Translations under genes and position numbers: made by a program
Part shown: in pieces, positions 1 through 8,622 of the stretch
Position numbering within the stretch: the stretch's first letter is position 1
Layout: every line of letters starts with the position of its first letter
The notes under the pieces: generated by a model
Databases searched by the model: none
Told to the model about the DNA's origin: nothing
What the model saw: the letters and a program-made list of their open reading frames with translations, nothing else
Origin: Halanaeroarchaeum sp. HSR-CO
Lineage (GTDB): Archaea; Halobacteriota; Halobacteria; Halobacteriales; Halobacteriaceae
Length of the DNA: 64,000 nt
Reading direction: 5' to 3'
Assembly: GCF_024972755.1 (NCBI RefSeq)
Contig: NZ_CP087724.1
Location: 2,232,001 to 2,296,000 of the forward strand

Positions 1-67
1 GTCGGCGCTCGTTTCGCCCACCGTGTGTGTTCGCTATCGGTTTCAGTATCCCCCTCCACTTAAAGAA

Positions 68-80
68 CCTGATTATCAGG
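68..80. promoter_or_regulatory. inverted repeat upstream of the molybdoenzyme operon (possible operator)
   Basis: A 13-base perfect palindrome, CCTGAT-T-ATCAGG, lies about 120 bases upstream of the first operon gene. It sits between two A/T-rich stretches (TTAAAG near 60 and TAAAAATT near 107) that could serve as TATA boxes. The position suits a regulator of anaerobic respiration, but no factor can be named. The rest of positions 1-199 shows no gene I can support. Confidence 0.35.
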
Positions 81-183
81 CATCGACCGCAGGCGCGGGA
101 CCCCGCTAAAAATTCCTGGAACCGTAATGAAGGCACATCAAATCGTCAGAAGACACGGAACGAACCGCGTCCGCACCGCGTCG

Positions 184-193
184 AAGGAGGTGG
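184..193 (+). promoter_or_regulatory. strong Shine-Dalgarno site deciding the start at 200
   Basis: AAGGAGGTGG lies 6 bases before the ATG at 200. It is unusually strong for a haloarchaeal first gene, where leaderless starts are common. It fixes the start codon and implies a leadered operon mRNA. Confidence 0.6.
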
Positions 194-199
194 ACCGCG

Positions 200-2665
200 A
201 TGTCCGGTAGCGACGAGGAAGGCGTGACTCGTCGGTCCGTCCTGCGTTCGACGGGCGCAGCGGCTGCGGGTCTCGGACTCGGGGGCGGCAGTCTCGCCAC
301 CCTCGACGAACTCACCGAGGAGCAGCGGGCAACGGTAGAGAACTACGTCGGCGAAGACGAGGTACTCCCGAACTCCTGTGCCCCGAACTGTCGGGGTCGC
401 TGTCCGATCGAAGTCCACGTCAGGGACGGCCGCGTGAAGAAGACGGAGCCGGGTATCCCGGAAAACCGGGAGTACAAACGCGGGTGTACGCTCGGTCTCT
501 CCCACGTCCAGCGCATCTACAACCCGACGCGGCTCAAGTACCCGATGAAGCGCACGGACTGGTCGCCCGACGACCCCAATGTCGAGGGACGGGGTGAGGC
601 CGCCGAATTCGAACGGATCAGCTGGGACGAGGCGCTCACCCACATGGCCGAGCAGATGGAGGCGGCTGCCGAGGAGTACGGCTCCGAGAGCGTCTACTTC
701 GAGTCTGGGTCCGGCGACTACGGGACCGCCAGCGATCATCAGGCCCGTCTGGCCTCGCTGTTCGGTGGGACCCGGATGGACTGGTCCATCGACATCAACG
801 TCGGACAGGGCTTCCGCCGGGTCGGCGGCGCCGGCTGGTTCAACGTCCCGACCAACCAGGCCTCGGACCTGAAGAACGCGAACACGCTCATCGCGTGGGG
901 CGGTGACATCTTCGCGAGTCGACTCCAGCAGGACTCCTCGAAGATGCTGGATGCCATCGAAAACGGCGGCAAACTGGTCGTCGTCGACCCGGTGTACACC
1001 GGGACGGCCGCGAAAGCCGACCTGTGGTTACCCGTCGAGCCGGGGAAGGACGTCCACCTGGCGCTCGGGATGATCCACCACATCTTCGAGAACGACCTCT
1101 ACGACGCGGAGTTCCTCCGTAAGCGCACGCTCGGACCCGCACTCGTCGGGCCCGACGATACGCTGTTGAAAGCCGCCGACGTGGTGCCGGGCAGTGACGC
1201 GGACAAGGCAGTCGCGTACAACACGGAGACCGAGAGTGTCGAGGTCTTAGAGCCCGAGACCGAAGGGGCGTATGCACTCACCGGCGAATTCTCGGTCGGC
1301 GATACGACCGGACGGGTCGCACTCGACGCACTCGAAGCGGAGGCGGCGAACTACGTTCCGGAGGACATCGAAGAGACAGTCGGCGTCCAGGCCGGAAACA
1401 TCCGCAAAGCTGCCGAATGGCTCGCGACACGCGGGCCCGGCGGGGTCGTTCCTGGCCTCGGCGTGGACCGGTACAAGTACGGACACATCTTCGGTCAGGC
1501 GTATGCGGTACTCGTCGCGTTGACCGGGGACTACGGTCGCAGCGGTTCGTTCCAGGGCGGGTATTTCAACGGCGCCGCCGCGGACTTCGGCGATTACACC
1601 GCACCGGAGGGCAGTCCCGGCTACGAGTTCATCCGCCAGACGAAGATTCTCACCGGGATGGAATCGGGCGATCCGTTCCAGATCAAGGTCATGTTCGCCC
1701 AGGAGTCGAACTTCATCGGGAACCAGTTACCCGACAGACAGCGATGGCTCGAGGCCGCCAAGAACCTCGATCTCATCGCGGTCGCCGACATGCACCACAC
1801 GCCGACGGTCCAGCACGCCGACCTCATCCTCCCCGCGGCCCACTGGTTCGAGAAGGTGGGCGCGACGTCGCCGAGCACGCATCCACACGTCATGTACCGG
1901 GCGAAGGCCCACGACCCGCTCTGGGAGGCGCGGTCGGACTTCTGGATCAACAGCCGACTGGCGAAGAAGCTCGGATACGGCGAGTACTTCCACGAGACGA
2001 AAAGCGAAGAACTCGAATCGATGCTCGAGGCCGACGAGCACGTCGACTACGAGACGCTCAAGGCTCAGGGAACGGTCGAGAAACCGACACCCGTGGTGAA
2101 GTACACCGGCGAGTTCAACACGGACTCCGGCCGGCTCGAGATCTACGACGAGGACGCGCCGAGCGAGAAGGGCATCTCCCTCGAGGTTCCCCGTCCCGTG
2201 GAGAGTCGGACGGCCGAAGACTGGGAGGGTGCAGACGAGTATCCACTAACCTTCATGCAGAAACACTCCAAGTGGCGCATCCACTCCCAATTCGAGTATC
2301 AGCCAGTCCTCCGGGAGATCAACCCCGAACCGCAACTCGATATCAACCCGAAAGACGCGACGGCCCGGGGCATCGAGGACGGCGAATACGTCCGCGTCCA
2401 CAACGACCGCGGCGAGATGGTCGTCAAGGCCAAGGTGAACGACGCGATCCAACCCGGACTGGTCAACACCGACCAGGGCTGGTACAACACCGATTTCGTC
2501 CGCGGTCACCACAACGACCTCACCCACACCGACGTGAGTCCCGTCACCGGGAATTTCGCCTTCTACGACGTCCGCGTCGAGGTCGAATCGGCCCCCGACG
2601 ACATCGATACGAGCATGTACACTGACGATCAGACCGGTGTCCCGCAAGCGGGTGACCGGCAATGA
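200..2665 (+). CDS. dmsA: DMSO/TMAO reductase-type molybdopterin oxidoreductase, catalytic subunit
   Basis: Catalytic subunit of a respiratory molybdoenzyme of the DMSO reductase family (821 aa). The N-terminus is a Tat signal: Arg11-Arg12-Ser-Val-Leu followed by an Ala/Gly-rich hydrophobic stretch, so export is expected. Cys60, Cys64, Cys68 and Cys96 form the C-x3-C-x3-C-x27-C site for the first [4Fe-4S] cluster. Molybdopterin-binding and dinucleotide-binding regions follow, ending near residue 800. The Mo ligand is probably Ser196 or Asp198 in the motif DWSID; I cannot tell which. The downstream Fe-S, NrfD and TorD genes match the haloarchaeal dms operon. The true acceptor (DMSO, TMAO or a sulfur/selenium oxyanion) cannot be read from the sequence. 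Start chosen by the strong SD. Confidence 0.85.
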   Translation: MSGSDEEGVTRRSVLRSTGAAAAGLGLGGGSLATLDELTEEQRATVENYVGEDEVLPNSCAPNCRGRCPIEVHVRDGRVKKTEPGIPENREYKRGCTLGLSHVQRIYNPTRLKYPMKRTDWSPDDPNVEGRGEAAEFERISWDEALTHMAEQMEAAAEEYGSESVYFESGSGDYGTASDHQARLASLFGGTRMDWSIDINVGQGFRRVGGAGWFNVPTNQASDLKNANTLIAWGGDIFASRLQQDSSKMLDAIENGGKLVVVDPVYTGTAAKADLWLPVEPGKDVHLALGMIHHIFENDLYDAEFLRKRTLGPALVGPDDTLLKAADVVPGSDADKAVAYNTETESVEVLEPETEGAYALTGEFSVGDTTGRVALDALEAEAANYVPEDIEETVGVQAGNIRKAAEWLATRGPGGVVPGLGVDRYKYGHIFGQAYAVLVALTGDYGRSGSFQGGYFNGAAADFGDYTAPEGSPGYEFIRQTKILTGMESGDPFQIKVMFAQESNFIGNQLPDRQRWLEAAKNLDLIAVADMHHTPTVQHADLILPAAHWFEKVGATSPSTHPHVMYRAKAHDPLWEARSDFWINSRLAKKLGYGEYFHETKSEELESMLEADEHVDYETLKAQGTVEKPTPVVKYTGEFNTDSGRLEIYDEDAPSEKGISLEVPRPVESRTAEDWEGADEYPLTFMQKHSKWRIHSQFEYQPVLREINPEPQLDINPKDATARGIEDGEYVRVHNDRGEMVVKAKVNDAIQPGLVNTDQGWYNTDFVRGHHNDLTHTDVSPVTGNFAFYDVRVEVESAPDDIDTSMYTDDQTGVPQAGDRQ

Positions 2666-3420
2666 CGAGATACGGACTGGTGATCGACCAGGAACGCTGC
2701 ATCGGCTGTCAGGCCTGTGCGGTCTCCTGCAAGATGGAGAACAACGTGAGCCACGGTCAGTTCTGGAACCGCGTACTCACTGAAGGGGGCGACAGCCTCG
2801 ACAAACCGGCCGGGGGCTACCCCGAGCACGGCGAGGACGGCACCCTCTCGATGGGGTATCAGCCAACGGCGTGTCAGCACTGTGACAACGCCCCGTGTGT
2901 GAAGGTCTGTCCGGTCAACGCCACCTACACCCGCGAGGACGGCATCGTCGAGATCGACTACGACAAGTGTATCGGCTGTCGGTACTGCATGGCGGCCTGT
3001 CCGTACAACGCCCGCGTATTCAACTGGAGCGAGGCCGAGCACACCCCCGCTGAGGGCACTGGCGACGTTCCCGATCGACCTCGCGGCGTCGCGGAGAAGT
3101 GTACGTTCTGCTCACACCGCGTCGACGAGGGGCTCGACCCGGCGTGTGTCGTCAACTGTCCGTCGGACGCGCGTATCTTCGGCGACCTCGACGACCCGAA
3201 CAGTACGGTCTCGAAGTACGTCAGGGAGTACAACACCACCCGCCTCCTGGAAGACAAGGAGACGGAGCCGAAGACCTACTACATCCAGGGCGGCATGAGC
3301 CCGGGGCGGCCACAGATCGCGGACAAGATGGAGTCCGAACTGAACGCGGACGAACGTGAGGAGGCGGGCCTTCCACCGACCCCACACGTTCCCGAATCGG
3401 CCGTCGGAGGTGACGACTGA
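2662..3420 (+). CDS. dmsB: four-cluster Fe-S electron transfer subunit (DmsB/NrfC type)
   Basis: 252-residue ferredoxin-like subunit that carries electrons between the membrane anchor and the catalytic subunit. Four cysteine groups are visible: Cys13-x2-Cys-x2-Cys-x3-Cys at the N-terminus, CQHCDNAPCVKVCP, CIGCRYCMAACP and CTFC...CVVNCP. This is the classical DmsB set of four [4Fe-4S] clusters. It has no signal peptide, as expected for co-export with the Tat-signalled partner. Its ATG overlaps the stop of the catalytic gene (ATGA), so translation is coupled. Confidence 0.9.
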   Translation: MTRYGLVIDQERCIGCQACAVSCKMENNVSHGQFWNRVLTEGGDSLDKPAGGYPEHGEDGTLSMGYQPTACQHCDNAPCVKVCPVNATYTREDGIVEIDYDKCIGCRYCMAACPYNARVFNWSEAEHTPAEGTGDVPDRPRGVAEKCTFCSHRVDEGLDPACVVNCPSDARIFGDLDDPNSTVSKYVREYNTTRLLEDKETEPKTYYIQGGMSPGRPQIADKMESELNADEREEAGLPPTPHVPESAVGGDD

Positions 3421-4721
3421 TGGCCGTCGACACTGCCGGTGAGCACGACTCCATCGTCGCCGTCGACGGCTTCGGAACGCTCGGGAAGGTCTGGCTCGGG
3501 TTCCTCGGCCTGCTGATCCTGGGCGGCCTGTTCGCCTGGTATCAGCAGTTACAGCTGGGTCTGGCGGCCACGGGCATGCGCAACGTGTTCTCGTGGGGGC
3601 TGTACATCATGCTGTTCGTGCTGTTCGTCGGCCTCTCGGCCGGCGGTTTGATCATCTCGAGTGCGCCGAAGTTCTTCCACTCCGACGAGTACGAGAGTCT
3701 GGCGCGCTTTGGCGTGCTGTTGAGCCTGGCGGCGATCGTCGTCGCGGGCCTGCTCATCCTCCCGGACATCGGTCGTCCGGGCCGGATCTACCAGTTCATC
3801 ACCTCGCCGGATCTGCGGTCGCCGATGGTGTGGGACTTCGCCATCGTCGTGCTCTACGGGCTGTTCAACGTCTGGTACCTGTGGCTGCTCACCCGTCGTG
3901 ATCTCGCAGCGCGCGGGTCGGCGCTGGCGCTTGGCACCGACGACACGGCCGCGGGACGCGACCGCGACCGCCGTCTGGCGTTCTGGAGTGCGGCCATCGC
4001 GCTCCCGCTGGCGGTCATGCTCCACTCGGTGACCGGCTGGATCTTCGCGACCCAGGTCGGTCGTGGCGACTGGTTCAGCCCGCTCGTCGCGCCGACGTTC
4101 ATCGCGAAGGCGCTGGTCTCCGGGCTCGGACTGCTGTTGGTCGCAGCCATCGCTGCTGACCGGCTCACCAACTTCGAGTTCGAGGCGGAACTCCGGACTC
4201 GACTCGGCAAGTTCCTCGGCGTCTTCCTCGCGGTCCACGTGGTCTACCTCGTGGCCGCCGAACGCCTCCCGCACGCCTGGGCGGCGAACTTCGAGTTCTG
4301 GGCCATCACGAGCGGCTTCCTTGTCGGCGAGACCTCGTTCTTCTGGCTCTGGACGATCGTGGGCGGCGCGATTCCCATCGCGTTGCTGGCGATTCCGTCC
4401 CTGCGCGAGACGGCCTGGGCCGTCTTCACCGCGGGGGCGCTCGCGGTCTTCGGCGTCATCTTCGAGGGCGTTCGGCTCATCTTCGTCGGCTACGAGAGCG
4501 TGAACCTCTCGATGGCGCCCGGCGTCTCCGTCGGCGAATACGGCGGCCTCGGATCGACCATCTGGGCACAGACCGGCGTCTATACGCCGACGCTCATCGA
4601 GGTCGCCATCTCCCTGGGCATCATCGCTATCGGCGCGTTGATCCTGACGGTTGGTCTCGCGCTCCTGCCGATCCAGCACCGGCCGACCGACGTTCGCGCC
4701 GATGGCGGTGGCGAGGAGTGA
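3420..4721 (+). CDS. nrfD: NrfD/DmsC-type polytopic membrane anchor subunit
   Basis: 433-residue integral membrane protein with roughly nine to ten hydrophobic segments. It resembles NrfD/PsrC anchors that take electrons from menaquinol and pass them to the Fe-S subunit. No heme-binding His pattern stands out, in line with the family. The start codon overlaps the stop of the Fe-S gene by one base. An acidic, Gly-rich C-terminal tail follows the last helix. The anchor type is clear; the electron acceptor is not. Confidence 0.85.
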   Translation: MAVDTAGEHDSIVAVDGFGTLGKVWLGFLGLLILGGLFAWYQQLQLGLAATGMRNVFSWGLYIMLFVLFVGLSAGGLIISSAPKFFHSDEYESLARFGVLLSLAAIVVAGLLILPDIGRPGRIYQFITSPDLRSPMVWDFAIVVLYGLFNVWYLWLLTRRDLAARGSALALGTDDTAAGRDRDRRLAFWSAAIALPLAVMLHSVTGWIFATQVGRGDWFSPLVAPTFIAKALVSGLGLLLVAAIAADRLTNFEFEAELRTRLGKFLGVFLAVHVVYLVAAERLPHAWAANFEFWAITSGFLVGETSFFWLWTIVGGAIPIALLAIPSLRETAWAVFTAGALAVFGVIFEGVRLIFVGYESVNLSMAPGVSVGEYGGLGSTIWAQTGVYTPTLIEVAISLGIIAIGALILTVGLALLPIQHRPTDVRADGGGEE

Positions 4722-4726
4722 GCGGA

Positions 4727-5296
4727 ATGCACGGCGACGCCGTGACTGACGACGCCGTCTCCCCGGGCGACGGCCCCGACGCCGAATCGGGGTACCTCGC
4801 CCTCGCGGCGTGCTGGCGGGCGCCCACCGACGATCTCGTGACCGCAGTCAACGACGGTGACTTCGGGACGGTGTTCGAACGCGCGCCCCCGGTCGACCGC
4901 GCCGCGCTCGAACGCGAGTACACCCGCCTGTTCGTGGGGCCGGGCGAGCATCCGTGCCCGCCCTACGAGAGCGTCTACCGCGACGCCGAAGCGGGCCAAG
5001 AGCTGGGACCGGTGATGGGGGCCTCGACGGAAGCCGTCGAGCAGTGGTACCGCGAATTCGGGGTGGTCCTCGACGACGAGCACAGCGAACTGCCGGATCA
5101 CGTCGCGACGGAACTCGAATTCGTCGGCCACCTCCATCAGACCGCTGACGCGGCGACCGTCGAACAGTTCCTCGACGAACACCCGCGCCAGTGGCTCGAA
5201 CCGTTCCTCGACCGCGTCGATACGGCGACGAGTTCGCCGTTCTACCAGGAGCTCGTGGCCGCCACGCGGGCGGTCACCGACGCTCCCCGAGAGTGA
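4727..5296 (+). CDS. TorD/DmsD-type molybdoenzyme maturation chaperone
   Basis: Cytoplasmic all-helical chaperone of the TorD family, expected to bind the Tat leader of the catalytic subunit and aid cofactor insertion. Diagnostic segments are EYTRLFVGPGEHPCPPYESV and, further on, ELPDHVATELEFVGHL, corresponding to the E-PDH-x-EL-F signature. A GTG at 4718 overlaps the upstream stop, but GAGGAG at 4713-4718 is better spaced for the ATG at 4727, giving 189 aa. Its place in the operon after the membrane anchor is usual for haloarchaeal dms loci. Confidence 0.8.
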   Translation: MHGDAVTDDAVSPGDGPDAESGYLALAACWRAPTDDLVTAVNDGDFGTVFERAPPVDRAALEREYTRLFVGPGEHPCPPYESVYRDAEAGQELGPVMGASTEAVEQWYREFGVVLDDEHSELPDHVATELEFVGHLHQTADAATVEQFLDEHPRQWLEPFLDRVDTATSSPFYQELVAATRAVTDAPRE

Positions 5297-5298
5297 TC

Positions 5299-5646
5299 AT
5301 GCCGACCAACGACCTGTACGAGTACGACGTGGAGTTCGCCATCCCGGGCCAGCGACGGGACAGCTTCGAGCGGTGGCTGCCGATGGCCACCTGTCGCTGG
5401 GGGATCGACCGGCGGGTCGTCTCGTTCGAGGAGCAACACAACGACACCGGACTCGGGCCAGAGACGCGATTCGTGTTCGGTTTCGAGTCGCTGGAGGACT
5501 GGGCCGGGTTCGTCGAGGGGCGAGCGCACTCGGAGAACATGGAGACGCTCCGAGAACTCGCAAGCACGGTGCAAGCGACCCTGTGGTATCCGCCGTTATC
5601 CCGGGGGTCGCCGACGCAGACGTCGGTGGTAGCCAACCGGCAGTGA
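5299..5646 (+). CDS. small unknown protein closing the dms-type operon
   Basis: 115-residue soluble protein starting two bases after the chaperone stop, so almost certainly co-transcribed. It has a single Cys (TCRWGID) and alternating hydrophobic/charged strands with a central FGFESLEDWAGF segment. This recalls small ferredoxin-like alpha/beta folds, though I do not recognise a family. The C-terminal 20 residues look disordered. The operon context suggests a role in assembly or regulation of the molybdoenzyme; this is inference only. Confidence 0.65.
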   Translation: MPTNDLYEYDVEFAIPGQRRDSFERWLPMATCRWGIDRRVVSFEEQHNDTGLGPETRFVFGFESLEDWAGFVEGRAHSENMETLRELASTVQATLWYPPLSRGSPTQTSVVANRQ

Positions 5647-5773
5647 ACGGGCCTCTCGGCTGTTCTCGAACCGTCCATCTGTCCGGCGGTTATTTGCTGT
5701 TCGAAATCCAATAGATAGGTACGTACAGCCGACCGTATCGATCCGACGACCGCCAGACTGGAATTCAACACCC

Positions 5774-6991
5774 ATGGATATCACCGACATCGTCTCGACG
5801 GACTACGTGGAATTTTCACCCGACACACCGGTCTCGAAGCTCGTCGGGGCCTTCGAGGACCCCGGCGTGAAAGGTGTCATCGTCCGCGACGACCTCTTCG
5901 AGGGCGTCATCACGCGACGACAGCTCGCCACCTCGCATCACCAACCCGATCAGAAACTCGGATCGCTGGTGTGGCACGTCCCCAGACTGTCGCCCGACGA
6001 GGACGTCCGGAAGGTCGCCCAGTTGATGATCGACGGCGACTCACAGGTTCTCCCCGTCTTCGAGGGCCGAGAACTCGTTGGCGTCGTCACCGCAGACGAC
6101 ATCCTCGAGGCCGTCCAGGAGTTCCTGGACGCGGCGACGGTACGGGAGGCCTACAGCCGCGACCTCGTCTCGGTCGACCCGGAGACCACCTTCGGCGAGG
6201 CACTCAACGTCTTCCGGAGCCAGCACATCGCCCATTTGCCCGTGGTCGAGGACGGCTCGGCGCTGGGCATCGTGAGTCTCTACGACGTGACCGACCTCAC
6301 CGTCCGGTCCGCGAGGCGGAGTCAGGGCGGCGATGGTGGCGGGACCGACACGTTCGGCGGCGACATCTCGGACAGTGCCGGCCGCTCACGTCGGGGCGGG
6401 TTCGGCTCGCGCGAGGGCGAACTCGAACGGATGCTCGACCTGCCGGTACGCGATCTGATGGCCGCACCGGTCCGGACCATCGAACCGGACGAGACGTTGC
6501 AGGCGGCCGTGGAGGCGATGTTCGAGATGGGCGGCTCGTCGCTGGTCGTGATGCAAGACGGGAGTCCCGACGGCATCGTCACCAAGACGGACGTCCTCGA
6601 TTCGCTCACGTGGGAGGCCGGCGGCAACCGGAGCGTCCAGCTCTACGGCTCCGACCTCCTGGACGACATGAGCTACGACGCAGTCGTCGCGATGATCGAG
6701 AACTTCGACGACAAAGACCACGACATGGCCATCCTGGACGCGAAGATCCATCTCCACGAGCACGACGAGACGCTCAGGGGTCGGCCGCTACTCCTCGCCA
6801 GGATTCGACTCCACACCGACCGCGGGCTGTTCATGGCCTCCGGCGAGGGATACGGCGCGAGCCACGCCATCAAGCAGGCCCGTGACGTCCTCGAACGGCG
6901 GATCCGTGACCACAAGACCAAGGGGAAATCGAAGAAGCCGCCGACCGAAGAGTACTGGGAGAAGCGCTTCGGCTGGATGCTAGAGGAGTAA
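5774..6991 (+). CDS. CBS-domain protein with ribosome-hibernation (HPF/RaiA)-like C-terminus
   Basis: 405-residue soluble protein. Residues 1-180 hold about three CBS-like repeats (for example VLPVFEGRELVGVVTADDIL and HLPVVEDGSALGIVSLYDVT). A Gly/Ser/Asp-rich linker follows, then another CBS repeat (residues ~230-280, SLVVMQDGSPDGIVTKTDVL). The last ~110 residues have the S30AE/HPF pattern: alternating strand segments, LFMASGEGYGASHAIKQARD, then a basic helix DVLERRIRDHKTKGKSKK. CBS modules usually bind adenine nucleotides. The inferred job is an adenylate-sensing ribosome-inactivating factor. The gene stands alone; a downstream neighbour starts 104 bases later. Confidence 0.75.
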   Translation: MDITDIVSTDYVEFSPDTPVSKLVGAFEDPGVKGVIVRDDLFEGVITRRQLATSHHQPDQKLGSLVWHVPRLSPDEDVRKVAQLMIDGDSQVLPVFEGRELVGVVTADDILEAVQEFLDAATVREAYSRDLVSVDPETTFGEALNVFRSQHIAHLPVVEDGSALGIVSLYDVTDLTVRSARRSQGGDGGGTDTFGGDISDSAGRSRRGGFGSREGELERMLDLPVRDLMAAPVRTIEPDETLQAAVEAMFEMGGSSLVVMQDGSPDGIVTKTDVLDSLTWEAGGNRSVQLYGSDLLDDMSYDAVVAMIENFDDKDHDMAILDAKIHLHEHDETLRGRPLLLARIRLHTDRGLFMASGEGYGASHAIKQARDVLERRIRDHKTKGKSKKPPTEEYWEKRFGWMLEE

Positions 6992-7095
6992 GCCAGGTCG
7001 TCGGCCGGGACGGGCGCACCGACCGACGGATTTCGATGGGTTGCTCGCGCGGCTGCACGGGTGAGAGTTAAGGACGTGTCATCCGACTATCTAGT

Positions 7096-8118
7096 ATGGA
7101 GCTCATCGACGGCTACGACCACCAGCCAGGCGTCCACTGTGGAGCGACAGCGATTCGAAACGTCACGAGACACTACGGCTGGCAGTACACCGAGGCGACG
7201 AGTTTCGGCATCGGCGGCGGGCCGGCGTTCGTCCAGTACGCGGACCCCGGGACCGACTGGGGACCGATCAGAGCCAGTCCGGTCTGGCTCGAACGGGCGT
7301 TCTTCGAACGGACTGGCATCCCCCACCTGTACCGGTCGGGCGACGACTTCGCCATGGCCTGGGAGAACGTCGCCGCGCGGGTCGAGGACGACGACCCCGT
7401 CCTCGTCTTCCTCGACCCCGAATCGCTGCCGTACCTGTCCGCAGATGCTGCCCACGTCCCACCCCACGTGGCCGTGGTCGTCGGCTACGAGGACGAGATG
7501 GTGTTCGTCTCCGACGCCGCCGTCGACGACCGCCAGGAGCTATCCCGCGAGACGCTCGCCACAGCCTGGTCGCACGACCGATACCTCTCGATGGAGAACG
7601 AGTACCTGGTCGTGACGCGATCGGCGAAGACCGAGGAAGGGACCGACGCTGCTGCCGCGGGCCTTCGACAGGCAGCGACGTACATGCTCGATCCGCTCCA
7701 CGTCAAACGGAACGCCCGTGGACCGGGCGAAGAGGGGCTGGCGGCCCTGCGCGATTTCGCCGACTCGCTCGGGTTGTGGTCGGGTCTCGAGGACCCCGAG
7801 CCACCCGTCAGGGCCGCGAAACGAGCCATCGACGAGCACGGAGACGGGACCGCGTTCCGGGCCCTCTTCGCCGAGTCGCTCGCGGAACTCGGTCGACGGA
7901 CCGGGGTACCGATCGACCTCTCCGAGCGGATGGAACGGGTCGCTCGTGAGTGGGGAACCGTGGCAGACCGCCTCGACGACATCCTCGACGAGGACGGCCA
8001 GCGGGCGGCCACCTTCGAAGAGGCGGCAAGCGTCGTGGGGGGCATCGCGGACCGCGAGGAGGCGATCTTCGAGGAACTCGCGGCCGAACTCGGGCAGGTC
8101 GAGGACCAGCAAGCCTGA
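7096..8118 (+). CDS. BtrH-like N-terminal / DUF4872 protein
   Basis: 340 aa. The N-terminal half resembles the BtrH_N fold (butirosin biosynthesis protein H), with HCGATAIRNV placing a Cys at residue 15 and a candidate His in PPHVAVVVGYED near residue 125, as in papain-like acyltransferases. The C-terminal half is helical (family DUF4872). BtrH transfers an acyl group from a carrier protein to an amine; here no carrier-protein or biosynthetic gene is nearby, so the substrate is unknown. A TTAAG box about 28 bases before the ATG supports a leaderless transcript. Confidence 0.65.
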   Translation: MELIDGYDHQPGVHCGATAIRNVTRHYGWQYTEATSFGIGGGPAFVQYADPGTDWGPIRASPVWLERAFFERTGIPHLYRSGDDFAMAWENVAARVEDDDPVLVFLDPESLPYLSADAAHVPPHVAVVVGYEDEMVFVSDAAVDDRQELSRETLATAWSHDRYLSMENEYLVVTRSAKTEEGTDAAAAGLRQAATYMLDPLHVKRNARGPGEEGLAALRDFADSLGLWSGLEDPEPPVRAAKRAIDEHGDGTAFRALFAESLAELGRRTGVPIDLSERMERVAREWGTVADRLDDILDEDGQRAATFEEAASVVGGIADREEAIFEELAAELGQVEDQQA

Positions 8119-8171
8119 TTGGGGTCGCCTACCGTGTCGGCGTGTTCCAGCGGCATCGAGCCGTCGCGTGC

Positions 8172-8179
8172 CTTTATTG
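8172..8179 (+). promoter_or_regulatory. TATA-like box of the UspA gene at 8203
   Basis: CTTTATTG lies 24-31 bases before the ATG at 8203, the spacing of a leaderless archaeal promoter. It supports the internal start over the upstream in-frame GTG at 8119. Confidence 0.5.
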
Positions 8180-8202
8180 TGCAATCACACCAATCCCCAT
8201 TC

Positions 8203-8622
8203 ATGTCACTCCGCGTCCTGGTCCCGATGGACGACTCGAAACTCGCCGAACGGGCGTTACGCTACGCCCTCGAGACGCTTCCAGATGCGGAGATCACGGT
8301 CCTCCACGTCGTCGGCGGTCCCTCGCCGATGATGGGCGAGGCGACCCGAGTGGCCCTCGAAGACGATGCCGAACGGGGCGGCGACGAAGCAGCAGAGAAG
8401 CTACTGGAGACGGCACGGGACATCGCCGCCGAGTACGACGTCGAAATACAGACGCGCGTGGCGACGGGGCACCCGGCGCGCCAGATCGTCGATATCGCGG
8501 AGGATTTCGATACGGTCGTCATCGGCAGCCACGGGAGTTCGGTCGTCGAACGACTCTTCGTCGGAAACGTCACCGAGACCGTCTTCAGACGGTGTCCGGT
8601 GCCCGTGACCGTCGTCAGGTGA
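8203..8622 (+). CDS. UspA-family universal stress protein
   Basis: Single-domain universal stress protein (139 aa, normal family length). It opens with LRVLVPMDDSKLAERAL, the usual first strand and helix, and carries the ATP-binding signature G-x2-G-x9-G-N (GSHGSSVVERLFVGN) near the C-terminus, followed by CPVPVTVVR. The start is set by the TATA-like box. Its stop abuts the stop of the convergent phosphate permease with no spacer, which suggests functional pairing or at least very tight packing. Confidence 0.85.
   Translation: MSLRVLVPMDDSKLAERALRYALETLPDAEITVLHVVGGPSPMMGEATRVALEDDAERGGDEAAEKLLETARDIAAEYDVEIQTRVATGHPARQIVDIAEDFDTVVIGSHGSSVVERLFVGNVTETVFRRCPVPVTVVR

Noticed and set aside
1417-2625. 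402-codon frame within the catalytic molybdoenzyme gene
   Set aside because: Arg/Pro/Gly-rich frame-shifted shadow of the real gene.
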